The notes: generated by a model from the letters alone, not told the origin. A stretch of 19,302 nucleotides of DNA from Terfezia claveryi (GCA_015179025.1 WHUX01000563.1:1-19302), one strand, 5' to 3'; positions 8,690 through 18,727 are shown, numbered from the stretch's first letter. A program made the numbers and translations.

Positions 8690-11419
8690 ATGTCCTCCAC
8701 ATCCCCCAGTATCCCTGGGCAATGGCCAGACCACGGTTCTTTCCGAGTAGAGAAAAAGAAAAGGAACCGTATTCCCGTGAGTTGCGGGCCTTGCAGGAAT
8801 CGAAAGTATGCATACCCTCTTGTGAAAGAAACTCATGACACTGAGCACTGAAATTCGGTAATATTCTTAGATTGAGATGTAATCGCCACACCCCTTGCGA
8901 GAACTGTATAAAGCGAAATGACGTGGAATCCTGCTCCTACGCATCAAGCTGCGGTCGTCGCCGGAAGTTACAGGCGTCTGGCTCTTTCGGAAGCTCAGAT
9001 GAGATGCAATCGCGGATCGACCGCTTGGAGAGCCTTGTGCTTTCTTTGATGCACAGTAAACAGGAGCATTCTTTCAGTGGTAGTGAATCTTCTGTGAGGT
9101 ATTCGAGTGTAGGACGCGGCACAAAATCCTCCACGTCTTGAACGAAGGGGGCGATGGCGACGAGTATGAGTATGAGGACCATGCTATGGTTACTGATACG
9201 GTGACTAAAGAGGACGGGATAAAGTCGGACTCTGATTCACAGGTGGAAGAAGTGAGGCATGCCCTTGGTGTCATGCAGGTGGGAAAGGGACTTAGTTACT
9301 TCCGGGGGGAGACACACATCAATACCATTCTACAAGAGGTACGTTTAATGGGTGCCACAGTTGGGCTTATACCTAAAGGTTTGTGTAGATATCAGAGATC
9401 AAGGCCTTCTACCAGCAAACGAAGGACAATAAAGCTCTCAACGCTGCTGATCATGCAGAAACATTCCCATTTGCCGCTGGGGCCAGACTTTCAAAGAAGA
9501 GCTCATTGAATTAATACCACCAAAGTCGGTTACGGACTGTGTGGTAGATAACTATTTTGTCTGGCATGATCCACTTTTTCGTGAGTTTACTTACAGGCAC
9601 ATAATACGATTGGTTATGATTTGCTAATCTTAACGATAGATGTTATACATAAGCCCGGATTTTTCCGAGAGGTTTGTAAATCCGTAAGGCAGGTACAAAT
9701 AGTGAGCTTATATGATTTTGATAATAGTACGACGAGTTTTGGAGGAACCCGCAATCCGCAGATCCATTATGGCTGGCTTTGCTATTTATCACAATGCATC
9801 AGTCATGGAAACTATTTGCTTTCTCGGGGAATGGCCCAGCTGAGTATCAAAGCCAGGCAACCGAAATAGCGAACGAATACCGACATGCATCTGAAGCGGC
9901 TCTTATTGTTGGAGAATTCACCAAAAAGAAGTCCTACCACTATAATTCACTTAGGACACTTTATCTTATGTGTGCCTCTGGTAGCTATGGACCTGATCAT
10001 ACATGGCTTCTAATGGGATGGGTGGTCAGAATAGCGATGGTCATGGGCTTACATCGAGATGGGGAGCAGTATGGGCTCCCACCTTTGAGATTGAGATTCG
10101 CAGACGATTGTGGACATCATGCTTCTGTATGGATTATGTATACTCCATACAAATAGGGCTACCGTCCATGATACGAAACATGGACTTCGATACTAAAGTA
10201 CCCAACAACTTTGAAGATGACGAACTCACTGAGGATCTTAAGGAAATGCCTACTCCCACGGCTTCGAAAGGAGGACAGATATCACGTACCTAATCTTTAA
10301 GGTCGGACTAATTCGAACTTATGGAGAAATCGTGGCGCATGCCAATGCCATTGGACCCCGGCCTTCCTACGACGAAGTAAGGAAGTTCGACGCAGAGCTC
10401 CGGAATACCTTTGCTTGTCTTCCTGACCACTTCCGATTGCTGAAGCCACTGGACGGCACAACAACTCCGGAAGCTACACAGCCAATATTGCTTGAATTCC
10501 TATATCACAAGGCAATTGTAACCCTCCATCGTCCCTATGCCTCCAGAGCCCGAGCAAATCCGAAGTACAATTACAGCCGAAAGGAATTGATGCTTCCTGT
10601 ATAGCTATGATGAATCACCAGTTCTCTATGCGTGAGTTCGACGATGCAAGGCTGAAGTTGATCAGGCTGATTACCTGCGGCATTGCATCATATGATTTCG
10701 CGCATGCGGCTATTAGTCTATGTGTTGATGTGTGGGAGTGCCTGAAGGCAGGAGAGTTGGAAGCGCAACCTCAGGTTGGGGAGGTCAATCCAAGGACTAT
10801 CATTGAAGTTCTTGAAAGGGCCAGGTCACATTACAATCCCGAGAAAAGTCGAGCCGATCCGAATAGTCAGAAGGCGCATGATATAATATGTACCGTTTTG
10901 GATAAGGTGCAGTCTTTGAGTAGGATGAGGACAAAACCACAGGATCAGCGGGCCTTTCCTAAGACCGAATATGCCGCCTGGAGACTAGTCCAGGAGCCGC
11001 TACACCAGAAACACCACTTTCAATGGGCTCCACACAATTGGAGACCCCACAGGAAGGTACTCCAAGGAAGGAGAAACTGGATTATAATGATTCTCATATG
11101 ACTCCAGTGAAGAGTGAAGATGGGGTAGGTTTTTTTTCTAATAGCGCGTTGTATAATCCTGCTTCACCACCCCAATCTGAAAATGCAGCATCCCCTTTCT
11201 CGATGACAGGGTTTTTTAATACCCAAGAAATCCCAGGAAACCTTAATTGGGTCAGTATTCCTTGGAAATCCGCTCAACTCATTCTGTTTATTGCTAACGA
11301 AATCACAGGTCGAATGGGACAACTTCATGCAGGGTATCAATCTTGATCCCATTGCGCCAAACAGCGAGTGGTGGCAGAGTATACCTTTTCCCCCACAATT
11401 ACACAATTCGCACGAGTAA
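8690..11419 (+). CDS. Zn2Cys6 fungal-specific transcription factor, frame-interrupted
   Basis: The start is ATG 8690 (MSSTSPSIPGQ). The zinc cluster is split by an intron at 8806-8870. Joined, the cysteines sit at residues 32, 35, 42, 48, 51 and 60, giving C-x2-C-x6-C-x5-C-x2-C-x8-C, an exact Zn2Cys6 pattern. A coiled region follows (EMQSRIDRLESLVLSL), then an acidic linker and EVRHALGVMQVGKG. Introns at 9339-9388 and 9581-9639 lead into the fungal regulatory middle region: EELIELIP, VDNYFVWHDPLF, WLLMGWVVRIAMVMGLHRDG, RRRLWTSCFCMDYVYSIQIGLPSMI, YGEIVAHANAI, FLYHKAIVTLHRPY. The last intron (11251-11308, branch GCTAAC) joins NLNW to VEWDNFMQGINLD; the stop is TAA 11417-11419. It should bind DNA in the nucleus; its targets are unknown. 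Frame breaks lie near 9138, 9483, 9762, 10085, 10270, 10590 and 10980. Most look like one-base changes in short runs; the one near 10590 looks like a loss of about 4 bases. Confidence 0.85.
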
Positions 11420-11931
11420 TTGGGGAGTGGTCGCACATTTACAGTGGGAACCAAGTGGAGAAATATGTCTGTCTAGTTTAGCGTGAGGCTACCACTGGAG
11501 TTTCTTCTGGTTACTTTTTGTGTTCATACCGACTTACTGTGGCATGGCGCGGGAATTTGGGAGTCAAATTGGCTGTTTTGGTAATGGTAATTGGTATTTA
11601 TTCCTTTGCTAGCGGTATATCCTTGTACAATATATTCGTAGGCAATAATTGGGCTCTGCTATCTCAAGATGTTCAAGTTCGCATATACCACGAGCCTGGC
11701 TCGGGTGGCAAGGCACTATCTTATCCTCACATGGCCGCTACCAGTAGCCGGGCTGACTAAGAGAACTGGCCCACAGAAAAAAAAACTTGGAGACCTGTTT
11801 GAAATTTCTCTAACTTCAAACCCCTCAGCCATAAACACCTATTCTCGCATTCCCCGAACACCATTTACTTTTCTTCACGTACTCGCAGCTATCCTTCACT
11901 AGTCTCAATTCTTTCTCAATTGTTGTGCAAA
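11420..11931. other. Intergenic region with CT-rich 5' leader
   Basis: About 510 bases. The last 130 (11800-11931) are C/T-rich, as usual for the leader of a well-expressed fungal gene, here the RRM gene downstream. The plus-strand frame at 11518-11757 has a hydrophobic stretch but no family features, so it is not called. Confidence 0.5.
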
Positions 11932-12913
11932 ATGTAAGTTCTGCGCAGGGACAGTTTCAATATTCCTAACTTACCACTGTTCTACTCAGGTTCTCTCTCC
12001 GTATCGCTGCTCGCTCTACAAGATGACTGCCGCCGTCCCTTCGGTGTCAAAATCCCAAAGTGCTCTCGCGGTCCGATGTGTCTCTTCAGTGACCCGTGTC
12101 CCCCGCCTATCAACACCCACCTTTTTCGGGGTTTCTCAGAAGAGGAATTACATTGACGAGGCTCTTCAATCAGGTCCCTCGGATGGTATGCGAATGTCGC
12201 AGAAGCACAGGGGGCCAGACGGTGGGCCATTACAACCTACCGAGACTCTTTACGTCGGTAAACATGCAGTTCGATACCACTGAAGAGGACCTTCAAGAGT
12301 ACTTCAGCCCTTTGGGAGAGATCAAGGGTGTTAAGATCATTCACGATATGAGGGGATTGTCGAAGGGGTAAACTTCTTTCTAGGGATACTTACTTTGTTA
12401 CTAAGAGCTAACTCTATTAACAGTTTCGGATATGTTCAGTTCGCCGATTTGGCCGCTGCCACCAGGGCTTGTGAACAAATGAACATACGGTCTTCAATGG
12501 AAGGCGCCTCAATGTTCAGTACCTTGCTAAGCCACAGAACAATAAGATGGGACCAAACCCACCATCCAAGACCTTGTTCATCGGAAATATGAACTACGAG
12601 ATGACTGATGAGACATCAACGAACTGTTCAAGGATATTAGGAATTGCCTCGATGTTAGGGTTGCTATGGACAGGTTCGTCCACAAGAGTTGCTGTATATC
12701 TCAATCATAAGAAATGCTAATTCTGATTCCAACAGGCGAACTGGTCAGCCACGGGGCTTCGCTCATGCCGACTTCGCTGATGTCGAGTCTGCTGTTGCTG
12801 CAAGGGAGAAGCTTCTGGGAAGGATCTTCTTCGGCCGTGCCCTTAGGGTAGACTACTCCGCCTCCGACCGTGCCAACGACCGCGCCGGTAATTCCGAAGA
12901 TTCACAGCAGTAA
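11932..12913 (+). CDS. Two-RRM RNA-binding protein, probably mitochondrial, frame-interrupted
   Basis: Two RNA-recognition motifs are visible. RRM1 has RNP2 LYVGNMQF (across a one-base frame change at 12260-12262) and RNP1 KGFGYVQF, the latter made by splicing the intron at 12368-12423. RRM2 has RNP2 LFIGNMNY and RNP1 RGFAHADF, with an intron at 12674-12735. The protein ends DYSASDRANDR... at TAA 12911-12913. The N-terminus is Arg/Ser/Ala-rich and poor in acidic residues, like a mitochondrial presequence. Two starts are possible. ATG 12023 lies after a 5'-UTR intron. Alternatively an ATG is split by the intron 11934-11989 (AT at 11932-11933 plus G at 11990), giving MFSLRIAARSTR before meeting ATG 12023 one base out of frame. 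Frame changes also occur at the GG at 12489-12490 and the G at 12612. Role: binding RNA, perhaps organellar; no specific orthologue is named. Confidence 0.8.
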
Positions 12914-13796
12914 GGAATTTGGCCAATTCGGGGCTTGAGCATGTGTATTGTATATAGACGTAATGGCTGAGTACCAGGAGAAAGCGGGACTGTGTGGATT
13001 GGGTGGTACATCATAATGTGTTATTGTTCTCAATGAAACGGGTTCTGGTTACTGGATGAATGGGGAAAGGTGAAAAGTTGGTTTTGTTTCCGGTTGGGCT
13101 TTCTCCATCTCTCTTCACACACATGTATAGGTACAGCTCGTTTCGTCAAATTGGCCCTCTTCGCTTTTGCCATCTGTATGATGGGAGCTCATTCCATGAT
13201 TTTTCTCAAATTCTTCCTTTTCTTTTTTTTCCATATACACACTAGACCGAGAGGCTTCAGCTGCAACTCCACTCCAAAATGTCACGACATAGCCACGGCC
13301 TGACCGTCACACAGCTTGAGGTATAGTGATTGCGATTTATTATGCTATAGTAGCTAGTATGTGAATTAAATCCCAAAATTTCCAGCGATGCGCTGCTTCC
13401 GCCGTCCCCTTAAAGAGTGAAATCCGATGAAAAGAAACGGATAAGTAGCGGAAACATCCTTTGACGTGCTGATTGATTGGTAAATGTGTTCTGCACCTCT
13501 CAGCCCAAGAATGGTGGAAAGAAGCGAAGATGCTTACAGCCGAAGATTTGTCAGCCGGGCTGTGATTGGACCAGCAAGACGACGGTCAACCTCGGGATCC
13601 CGTGGCAAACGCCAGGGGCTACCAACCTCAGAAACAAAACTCCACAATCAGCAGCCCCCATAATATATCCCAACTTCTTCCCTCAACTGAAGCTACGGGC
13701 GAAGGACGAGTATCTACGGCCACCAAACTTTCAGCTAGCATTATAAAATTGATCTGGTGATCTTAATAGAAGGAATATCAATATACGCAATCCGAC
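12914..13796. other. Intergenic region between RRM gene and pex5
   Basis: About 880 bases. It holds the RRM 3' flank, a pyrimidine-rich patch at about 13208-13245, and the pex5 promoter region. Open frames here (13060-13303, 13477-13760) show no recognisable protein features. Confidence 0.5.
13742..13748 (+). promoter_or_regulatory. Candidate TATA box of pex5
   Basis: TATAAAA about 50 bases before ATG 13797. The position is plausible, but the assignment rests on sequence alone. Confidence 0.35.
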
Positions 13797-15886
13797 ATGT
13801 CGTTTTTGGGTGGGCCCGAATGCTCGACGGGGAGAAATCCCCTGGCAGCACTTAAGACGTTCACCACGGCAGACCATTCCCTCCAGCAGGACCGTGTGGT
13901 AGCGGGGAAGCCTATGGCAGCGAGTGGGGGCCTAAGAACTCAGGGTGGTGAGATGGGGCAGTTGGACAACCAGGTTAGCATACCCATCCAGGTTCCCTTC
14001 CCCAAATCCCACGGTTGAGAATCGAGAAGAGCATAATATGTATCACAATGCAAACTGCCTTCTCAGGATTCAACTTGGCGGTGATTGCTTGCGCCGCCCT
14101 GGTCAACATGAAGCTTAGAAAACTCGGAATTGTGAAGTTGACTTTGCTATAGTTCAATGACTTCCACATCCAACAAGGTGCCAACAGTGCCTTTAATTTT
14201 GATGATATGCGAGGAGCAATACATGAGGAATTCCGGCATCACGCTCCTATGCTCAGTGGATCGATGACTGCGGATAGCTGGAGCACAGAATTCAACTCCA
14301 TGACGCCGATGGAACAAGCTCGTATGCCTGCTGCCTTAAGGCCCGGCCCGGAACTCAATCCAGCCGAGTTCGAAGCTTTCCAGCACTCCGTGCGGCCGCA
14401 ACCTACTAGAATGGTTACTCCTACTGCAGCCCCGGGAGCTCAAAGCCAGTTTTACCGACCACAGCAGTTCCAGGGTTACCAACATTTCAATCAAATGGGA
14501 AGATTCCAAAACCACTCTCAATTACATCTTCACAATCCACCTGTTGTCCAACAGCAGCAGCAACAGGGCAAGGGTAAGGAAAAGATGGTGGAGTTAGATG
14601 AACAAAATTGGGCAGCTCAATTCGATGCTATGGATAAAGTTGAGGTTTTAGATGAGGAAACTATGAACAAGAATATCGATGCGGAACTACAGCGGCAGGG
14701 TGATGGAATTTTTGGTGACTTCCATGGTGATTTCCAGTCTGTATGGAAGGGCATTGAGGATGAGCGGTTGGCGAATGGCTTGACCGATATTAATCCGGAT
14801 TGGATTTCTGAGTTTGATTCCCAGAAGACCTGGTCCACTGATTTGTCTTCAACCAAAAGTATGCCAAACAGTGGGGAGTATCTATTCGAGCAGGATAACC
14901 CGTATATGAGTCTCGACGATCCATTCCAAGAGGGGAAGAGATTGATGGAGTCCGGTGGGAACTTATCACTAGCCGCTTTGGCTTTCGAGGCTGCAGTGCA
15001 GAAGAAGGCGGACCATGTGGAGGCATGGACGTTCCTTGGAAACTGCCAGGCACAAAATGAAAAGGAGACACCAGCCATAAGAGCATTGGAGACTGCGTTG
15101 AGGCTGGATCCTCAGAACTTGACCGCAATGATGGTACTCTCTGCTTCCTCATCCTTCATATGACGAGTTACTAATTTTGTGAAGGGCCTGGCTGTGTCAT
15201 ACACCAACGAAGGTTACGATACCACCGCCTATTCTACCCTTGAGCGATGGCTTGGCACCAAGTACCCAGAACTCACCAAAGAATCTCTCCAACCACCAAC
15301 ATCGACCGCCAAACCTCCACCAGCGTGTCATCGACCTATTCATCCGCGCCGCTCAGCTCTCCCCCGAAGGTCAGCAAATGGATTCAGACGTCCAAGTTGG
15401 TCTCGGTGTCCTATTCTACGGGGACGAGGAATATGACAAGGCCGTAGACTGCTTCAACGCCGCCCTCATATACGACTACGACGCTAGAGATAAGAACCAC
15501 CTTTTATGGAACCGTCTTGGAGCTACTCTTGCAAATTCCGGTCGATCAGAAGAGGCTATCAATGCCTATGAGAGGGCGTTGACGATAAATCCGAACTTTG
15601 TCAGGGCAAGGTATATCTTTGGTGTTTCTTGCATTAATATTTGGATGCTTTGAGCAAGCAGCACAGCATCTCCTCGGGGCTCTGGCTATGCATAAGGTCG
15701 CAGAGGATAAGGCCAGGAGTGATCGCAGAGTATGGGCATGGATCCAGATAGGATTACTCATAACCAGTCTACCAATTTGTTTGATACTCTTAGGAGGTAT
15801 TCTCGCAGATGGGCAGGAAGGATCTGGCGGATAGGGTAATGAATGGGATGGATGTTGACGTTTTCAGACAGGAGTTTGAGTTTTAA
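13797..15886 (+). CDS. pex5: PEX5, peroxisomal PTS1 import receptor, frame-interrupted
   Basis: PEX5 cycles between cytosol and peroxisome, binds C-terminal SKL-type signals through TPRs and docks on PEX14/PEX13. Exon 1 (13797-13973) begins MSFLGGPECSTGRNPL with the conserved Cys at residue 9 used for receptor recycling. An intron at 13974-14152 precedes FNDFHIQQGANSAFNFDD. Three WxxxF PEX14-binding motifs follow: WSTEF (about residue 102), WAAQF (212) and WISEF (276), with a poly-Gln run between the first two. The TPR part starts at NPYMSLDDPFQEGKRLMESGGNLS; the intron at 15134-15184 (branch TTACTAAT) leads to GLAVSYTNEGYDTTAY. Later come LHQRVIDLFIRAAQLSPEGQ, DVQVGLGVLFYGDEEYDKAV, LLWNRLGATLANSGRSEEAI, QAAQHLLGALAMHK, NQSTNLFDTLRR and the C-terminal DVDVFRQEFEF, stop TAA 15884-15886. 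Frame changes sit at runs 15293-15294, 15311-15313, 15640-15642 and 15796-15797. Since PEX5 is highly conserved, these are probably sequence errors. Identity is very secure. Confidence 0.93.
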
Positions 15887-16283
15887 TGTCGGTTGCGGTG
15901 GGGGAGAATCACAGTCACAAACTACAGATAGTAGTGCTGGTAGTGGCGGTGGTGATGATGGTGGTGCTAGGCATAGATGCAGATGCCGGGTATGTGCTTT
16001 GAGAGTCGAAGCGAGAGGAGGAACTGCAAGCTGTGAAAGCAAGTTTTTGGTTTAGTCATCCTTGAGCGTGTTATGTTTCTCTTCTGCGTTCATAAATCTC
16101 TTGTTTTCTTTTATCTTTTTTATATTTATCACAGGTGGGCAAATCCCAATGTAGATTGATGGACGCACAATACAAGGGAGTTTTCATAATGGATTAAATG
16201 GAGTGTTATTGGTGACGACGAGACGAGGACTACATGCAGGTAAAAACTTGCGTTCTCTTGAATCTGCAAAACAAAGATAGTGT
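15887..16283. other. pex5 3' flank
   Basis: About 400 bases between the pex5 stop and the tRNA gene. A T-rich patch (about 16093-16130) may be part of the 3' end signals. No gene is supported. Confidence 0.45.
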
Positions 16284-16355
16284 GGTCACGGTGAGACTCG
16301 AACTCACAACCCTCGCGTTATTAGCACGATGCTCTGCCGATTGAGCCACGCGACC
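16284..16355 (-). tRNA. tRNA-Ile (anticodon AAT)
   Basis: The 72-nt minus-strand sequence folds completely. The acceptor stem GGTCGCG pairs with CGTGACC (one G-T pair). The D-arm is GCTC/GAGC, the anticodon stem TCGTG/CGCGA with loop CTAATAA (anticodon AAT at 16320-16322), and the T-arm GTGAG/CTCAC with loop TTCGAGT. There is no intron and CCA is not encoded, as usual in eukaryotes. It decodes ATT/ATC after A34-to-inosine editing. Confidence 0.93.
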
Positions 16356-16507
16356 TTGTACTTATACATTTATAGGATGCTTGCTAAGATTAGATGGATA
16401 TATTTTACCCCAATGGGCATAATATGTAAGAGAACAATGCAGTAGCAGAAGCATGATATGGTATGTATAAAAATTATTCCCGAACCCCCGAAAGAGCCAA
16501 AAATAAT

Positions 16508-16582
16508 GGTCACGGTGAGACGGAACCCACAAATCCCACACTTCATACTAACATGATACTCTGCCGATTGAGGCACGCGACC
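16508..16582 (-). pseudogene. Decayed copy of the tRNA-Ile gene
   Basis: The sequence starts GGTCGCGTG and ends CTCACCGTGACC on the minus strand, like the intact tRNA 153 bases away. The D-stem has mispairs (CCTC/GAGT), the anticodon stem no longer pairs properly, and the T-loop is shortened (TTCCGT). The ends match the intact gene best, so this is a duplicated and diverged copy, not a second working tRNA. Confidence 0.75.
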
Positions 16583-16659
16583 TTTGGTTCATATATCCAA
16601 TCAGCACGAGTTTGCGAAAACTGCCATTTTATGCTCATTTATTTCCACTTGCCAATTCG

Positions 16660-17790
16660 CTAATAGTATCCACCTGGCACTTGGTAGCTTGAACCTTTCC
16701 CTCCATCCTCCTCTATCTGGATAATCCCCACTGGGCCAGTCCGGGTGCTGGGAATACTCAATTGTGCCTTTCACGCCACCTCTGCATAGTGTATTAATAC
16801 TCTCATTTCCAAGCTTCACTGGAGAGAAAGCATTGACATCGTGGATCTCCTGCCAACCAGGATCTTGCTGACGACAGAATTCGTCGCGGGGCAAAGACAA
16901 GTTTATCGTTTGTCTTGCTCAATATATCTGGGCTGGAGTTCCGAGTGGATACTAAATGGGTCTAGGCTGGGTGGTAATGCGCTGGTCAGTTTTGCGTTGG
17001 GCTTGAATTTGATGATAAGGATTGGGGGAAGGCTCTCCAAAGCGGGAGTTTCTCCATTCGACTTGCTAGGGTTTGATTTTCCTTGTCATCGTTGGAGAAG
17101 GTGGTGGGTGTTGGTGCCCCGACAAATTCTTTGCCGAGTTTAATCCAGCCTAGGCCTTCTCCGAGCCGGCCTTGAACTGCGGCGTCTACACTGAGGAATT
17201 GGCAGCCTCGAGCTTTGGCTACCTTTGAGATCCTCGGGATAACGCACGTATTCTTCATTTATGGCTCCGGCTCGGATTAGACCAGAGATGACACATTGTG
17301 CTCGAACTGTGTGTTCGGAAGCGGCGATACATAATGGGGAATATAGCATTGCCTTCACTCCGGTAGAAAGGGGGGGGGGACTGTAGCTGTATAGATACTT
17401 CTTTTGAATAGATGTCATTGTTCTTCTTCGGTCAGGATATGCCAGTTATCGCGAGATATTTTGCATACGGGTCGGTTCTTAGGACAGCAAGGAGGGTTGC
17501 AGAACCAAGTGATATCGAAGCTAGTGAGGACAGCATCGGTTCGCAGATATTGACTGAAATTGAGTACTTCCGATCCCCGGCGGTTGCTAGAGAGATTCTG
17601 AACAACTGCAAAGAAACCAATCTCTATTGCATTCACCCATCCGGAGATCTTGCTAACCTCTCTGGACTTCCGGTTTCCGCACTCAAGCTTCTCCCTTCGT
17701 TGCTGCAATCTCGACCCGATCGCTTTTTTACAGAAGCCCTAATCGGTGACCGCATGTGCAGATTTTTCTCTTCGTCATTGCTGTGTTGAT
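16660..17790 (-). pseudogene. palC: PalC-like BRO1-domain pH-response protein, damaged
   Basis: PalC/RIM23-type BRO1 proteins act in the ambient-pH (Pal/Rim) pathway at ESCRT-III. On the minus strand, recognisable pieces in order are: ICEPMLSSLASISLGSATLL and VLRTDPYAKYLA (about 17570-17450), GVKAMLYSPLCIAASEH, LIRAGAINEEYVRYPEDLKG, SKVAKARGCQFLSVDAAVQGRLGEGLGW, SKTNDKLVFAP and EIHDVNAFSPVKLG, then an acidic tail ending EEDGGKGSSYQVPGGYY with stop at 16660-16662. These match PalC's order (DPYP...; LyxxLCiAAsEH; INEEYxRYPEDLrGIxxVAKARGC; GREIH). The frame changes at least four times, including one at 17225-17240 where the same bases encode both DLKG and ISKV. A run of ten G interrupts the stretch before LYSPLC. 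I cannot find the usual PalC N-terminus; the 5' end near 17790 is nominal, and a copia LTR begins 100 bases upstream. The gene converges with pex5. Confidence 0.75.
17370..17379. repeat. Poly-G run of ten
   Basis: Ten G on the plus strand (poly-C in palC sense), inside the palC region next to a frame change. Runs of this length are prone to slippage and to miscounting in sequencing. Confidence 0.8.
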
Positions 17791-17930
17791 GGGTTAAGGT
17801 CACAAAGAAACGTTATTTTCAATTTGGTCGAGCTCACATGATGTATTCCGTGTGCCAAGAATGGCAAGTTGCCAAGACTGATAAGTATCGTGTGTTGGAA
17901 TTGTTGAAAAGCACGTGAGTTCACATATGT

Positions 17931-18105
17931 CTGCCACTCATGTCATTGCGGCTACTCAGGTCATACAATGACATTCATTAACATATGTCATGTCTGCCAC
18001 TCATGTCATTGCGGCTACTCAGGTCATACAATGACATTCATTAACATATGTCATGTCTGCCACCGATATCATGTCGGCCACTCATGTTATTGCGACACTC
18101 ACTCC
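17931..18105 (+). repeat. 63-bp tandem repeat in LTR U3
   Basis: Two identical 63-bp copies (17931-17993 and 17994-18056), each starting ctgccactcatgtcattg, then a third degenerate part from 18057 (ctgccaccgatatcatgtc...). Within a unit, gtcattg and caatgac are inverted, as are the catatg and tgtcat/atgaca motifs, so each copy could form a hairpin or hold paired binding sites. The position upstream of the TATA box fits a U3 enhancer array. Confidence 0.85.
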
Positions 18106-18165
18106 ATATCTCCAGCATTTCCTGCTTTCCAGCAATACTTAGTCTTTAGCATTATCCCTTAAGTG

Positions 18166-18171
18166 TATATA
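18166..18171 (+). promoter_or_regulatory. TATA box in the LTR
   Basis: TATATA downstream of the 63-bp repeats and about 165 bases before the LTR end, the place expected at the U3/R boundary of a copia LTR. Confidence 0.5.
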
Positions 18172-18213
18172 GAGCTGGCCTGACTGCCTCTTCTTTAGAG
18201 GTTAAGGGATAAG

Positions 18214-18251
18214 CAACTCATACGTTCTCGTACAACTCATACGTTCTCATA
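18214..18251 (+). repeat. 19-bp tandem pair in the LTR
   Basis: caactcatacgttctcgta followed at once by the same 19 bases with one change. It lies downstream of the TATA box, in the presumed R/U5 part. Confidence 0.85.
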
Positions 18252-18331
18252 CTGGTGAAGTGACTCTTCGTTGATCATTAGCTATCTTATCCGCTCGCTA
18301 GTGTTGCTACTTCTACAAGGTCATTCCAACA

Positions 18332-18344
18332 GGTTATGACCCCC
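18332..18344 (+). promoter_or_regulatory. Probable primer-binding site
   Basis: ggttatgaccccc begins right after the LTR end. Fungal copia elements usually have a GGTTATGAGCC-like site here that pairs with an internal part of initiator tRNA-Met. The match is partial. Confidence 0.5.
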
Positions 18345-18372
18345 GGTGCACGCGCAAGATAGTATTCACCAC

Positions 18373-18428
18373 AACTCCTCTACACGAGAACTCCATAACG
18401 AACTCCTCTCTACGAGAACTTCATAACG
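18373..18428 (+). repeat. 28-bp tandem pair in the gag leader
   Basis: Two copies of a 28-base unit (18373-18400 and 18401-18428), both starting aactcctc and containing acgagaact and cataacg, with a few differences. They fill the untranslated leader just before the gag ATG. Confidence 0.75.
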
Positions 18429-18440
18429 ATCTTCTTTAAC

Positions 18441-18727
18441 ATGGAAGAAACATCACCCGCAATGACTGTTGCTAGCAGCTCTCAAAATCAAGTTGCACCC
18501 GCAACGACTTCTGCTACAACGACTCCTGCAACCACAATCTCTCTACCTCCTATCATCTCTCCCTTTCCCAGGTCTTTTGCTCTCTCAAAAGACTTTCGCC
18601 CTGAAGTTAAGCTCAATGGCATTGAGCCATTCGAGGGGTTTAAGAATTATGAGAACTGGGCATCTCAGATGATCATGGTATTTTATACCATAAATGTATT
18701 GGATATCGTTGTTGATAGTGTTCAACC
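18441..18727 (+). mobile_element. copia gag N-terminal fragment
   Basis: From ATG 18441 the frame gives a Ser/Thr/Pro-rich N-terminus, then VKLNGIEPFEGFKNYENWAS and QMIMVFYTINVLDIVV, the 'L.G..NY..W...M' signature of Ty1/copia Gag. Coding likeness stops at about 18727, where reverse-transcriptase-like sequence begins in another frame. Only the first 95 or so residues of Gag remain; the zinc knuckle and protease are absent. Confidence 0.8.

Larger units (their letters stand above)
17893..18331 (+). mobile_element. 5' LTR of a Ty1/copia retrotransposon
   Basis: The 439-bp LTR starts TGTTGGAAT and ends ATTCCAACA, a 9-bp perfect inverted pair of the TG...CA type common in copia LTRs. It is followed directly by a primer-binding-like sequence and, 110 bases later, a gag start. 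A TATA box lies at 18166-18171. The matching 3' LTR is not in the window, so the target duplication (left flank tcgtg) cannot be tested. Confidence 0.82.

Noticed and set aside
14617..15152. Long minus-strand open frames opposite pex5
   Set aside because: They are shadows of the strongly conserved PEX5 reading frame.
5669..15886. A biosynthetic or defence gene cluster
   Set aside because: The neighbours (GAF protein, Zn2Cys6 factor, RRM protein, PEX5) share no pathway, and no core biosynthetic, nuclease or NLR-type gene is present.
16841..17143. Plus-strand open frame of 100 codons
   Set aside because: Antisense to the palC segment with SVDAAVQGRLGEG and EIHDVNAFSP, which are better explained on the minus strand.
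17412..17789. Plus-strand open frame of 125 codons
   Set aside because: It lies antisense to the palC region, where the minus strand carries family motifs. It has no recognisable features of its own.
17931..18105. CRISPR-like array
   Set aside because: The copies are contiguous 63-bp tandem units without unique spacers, inside an LTR of a eukaryotic element.
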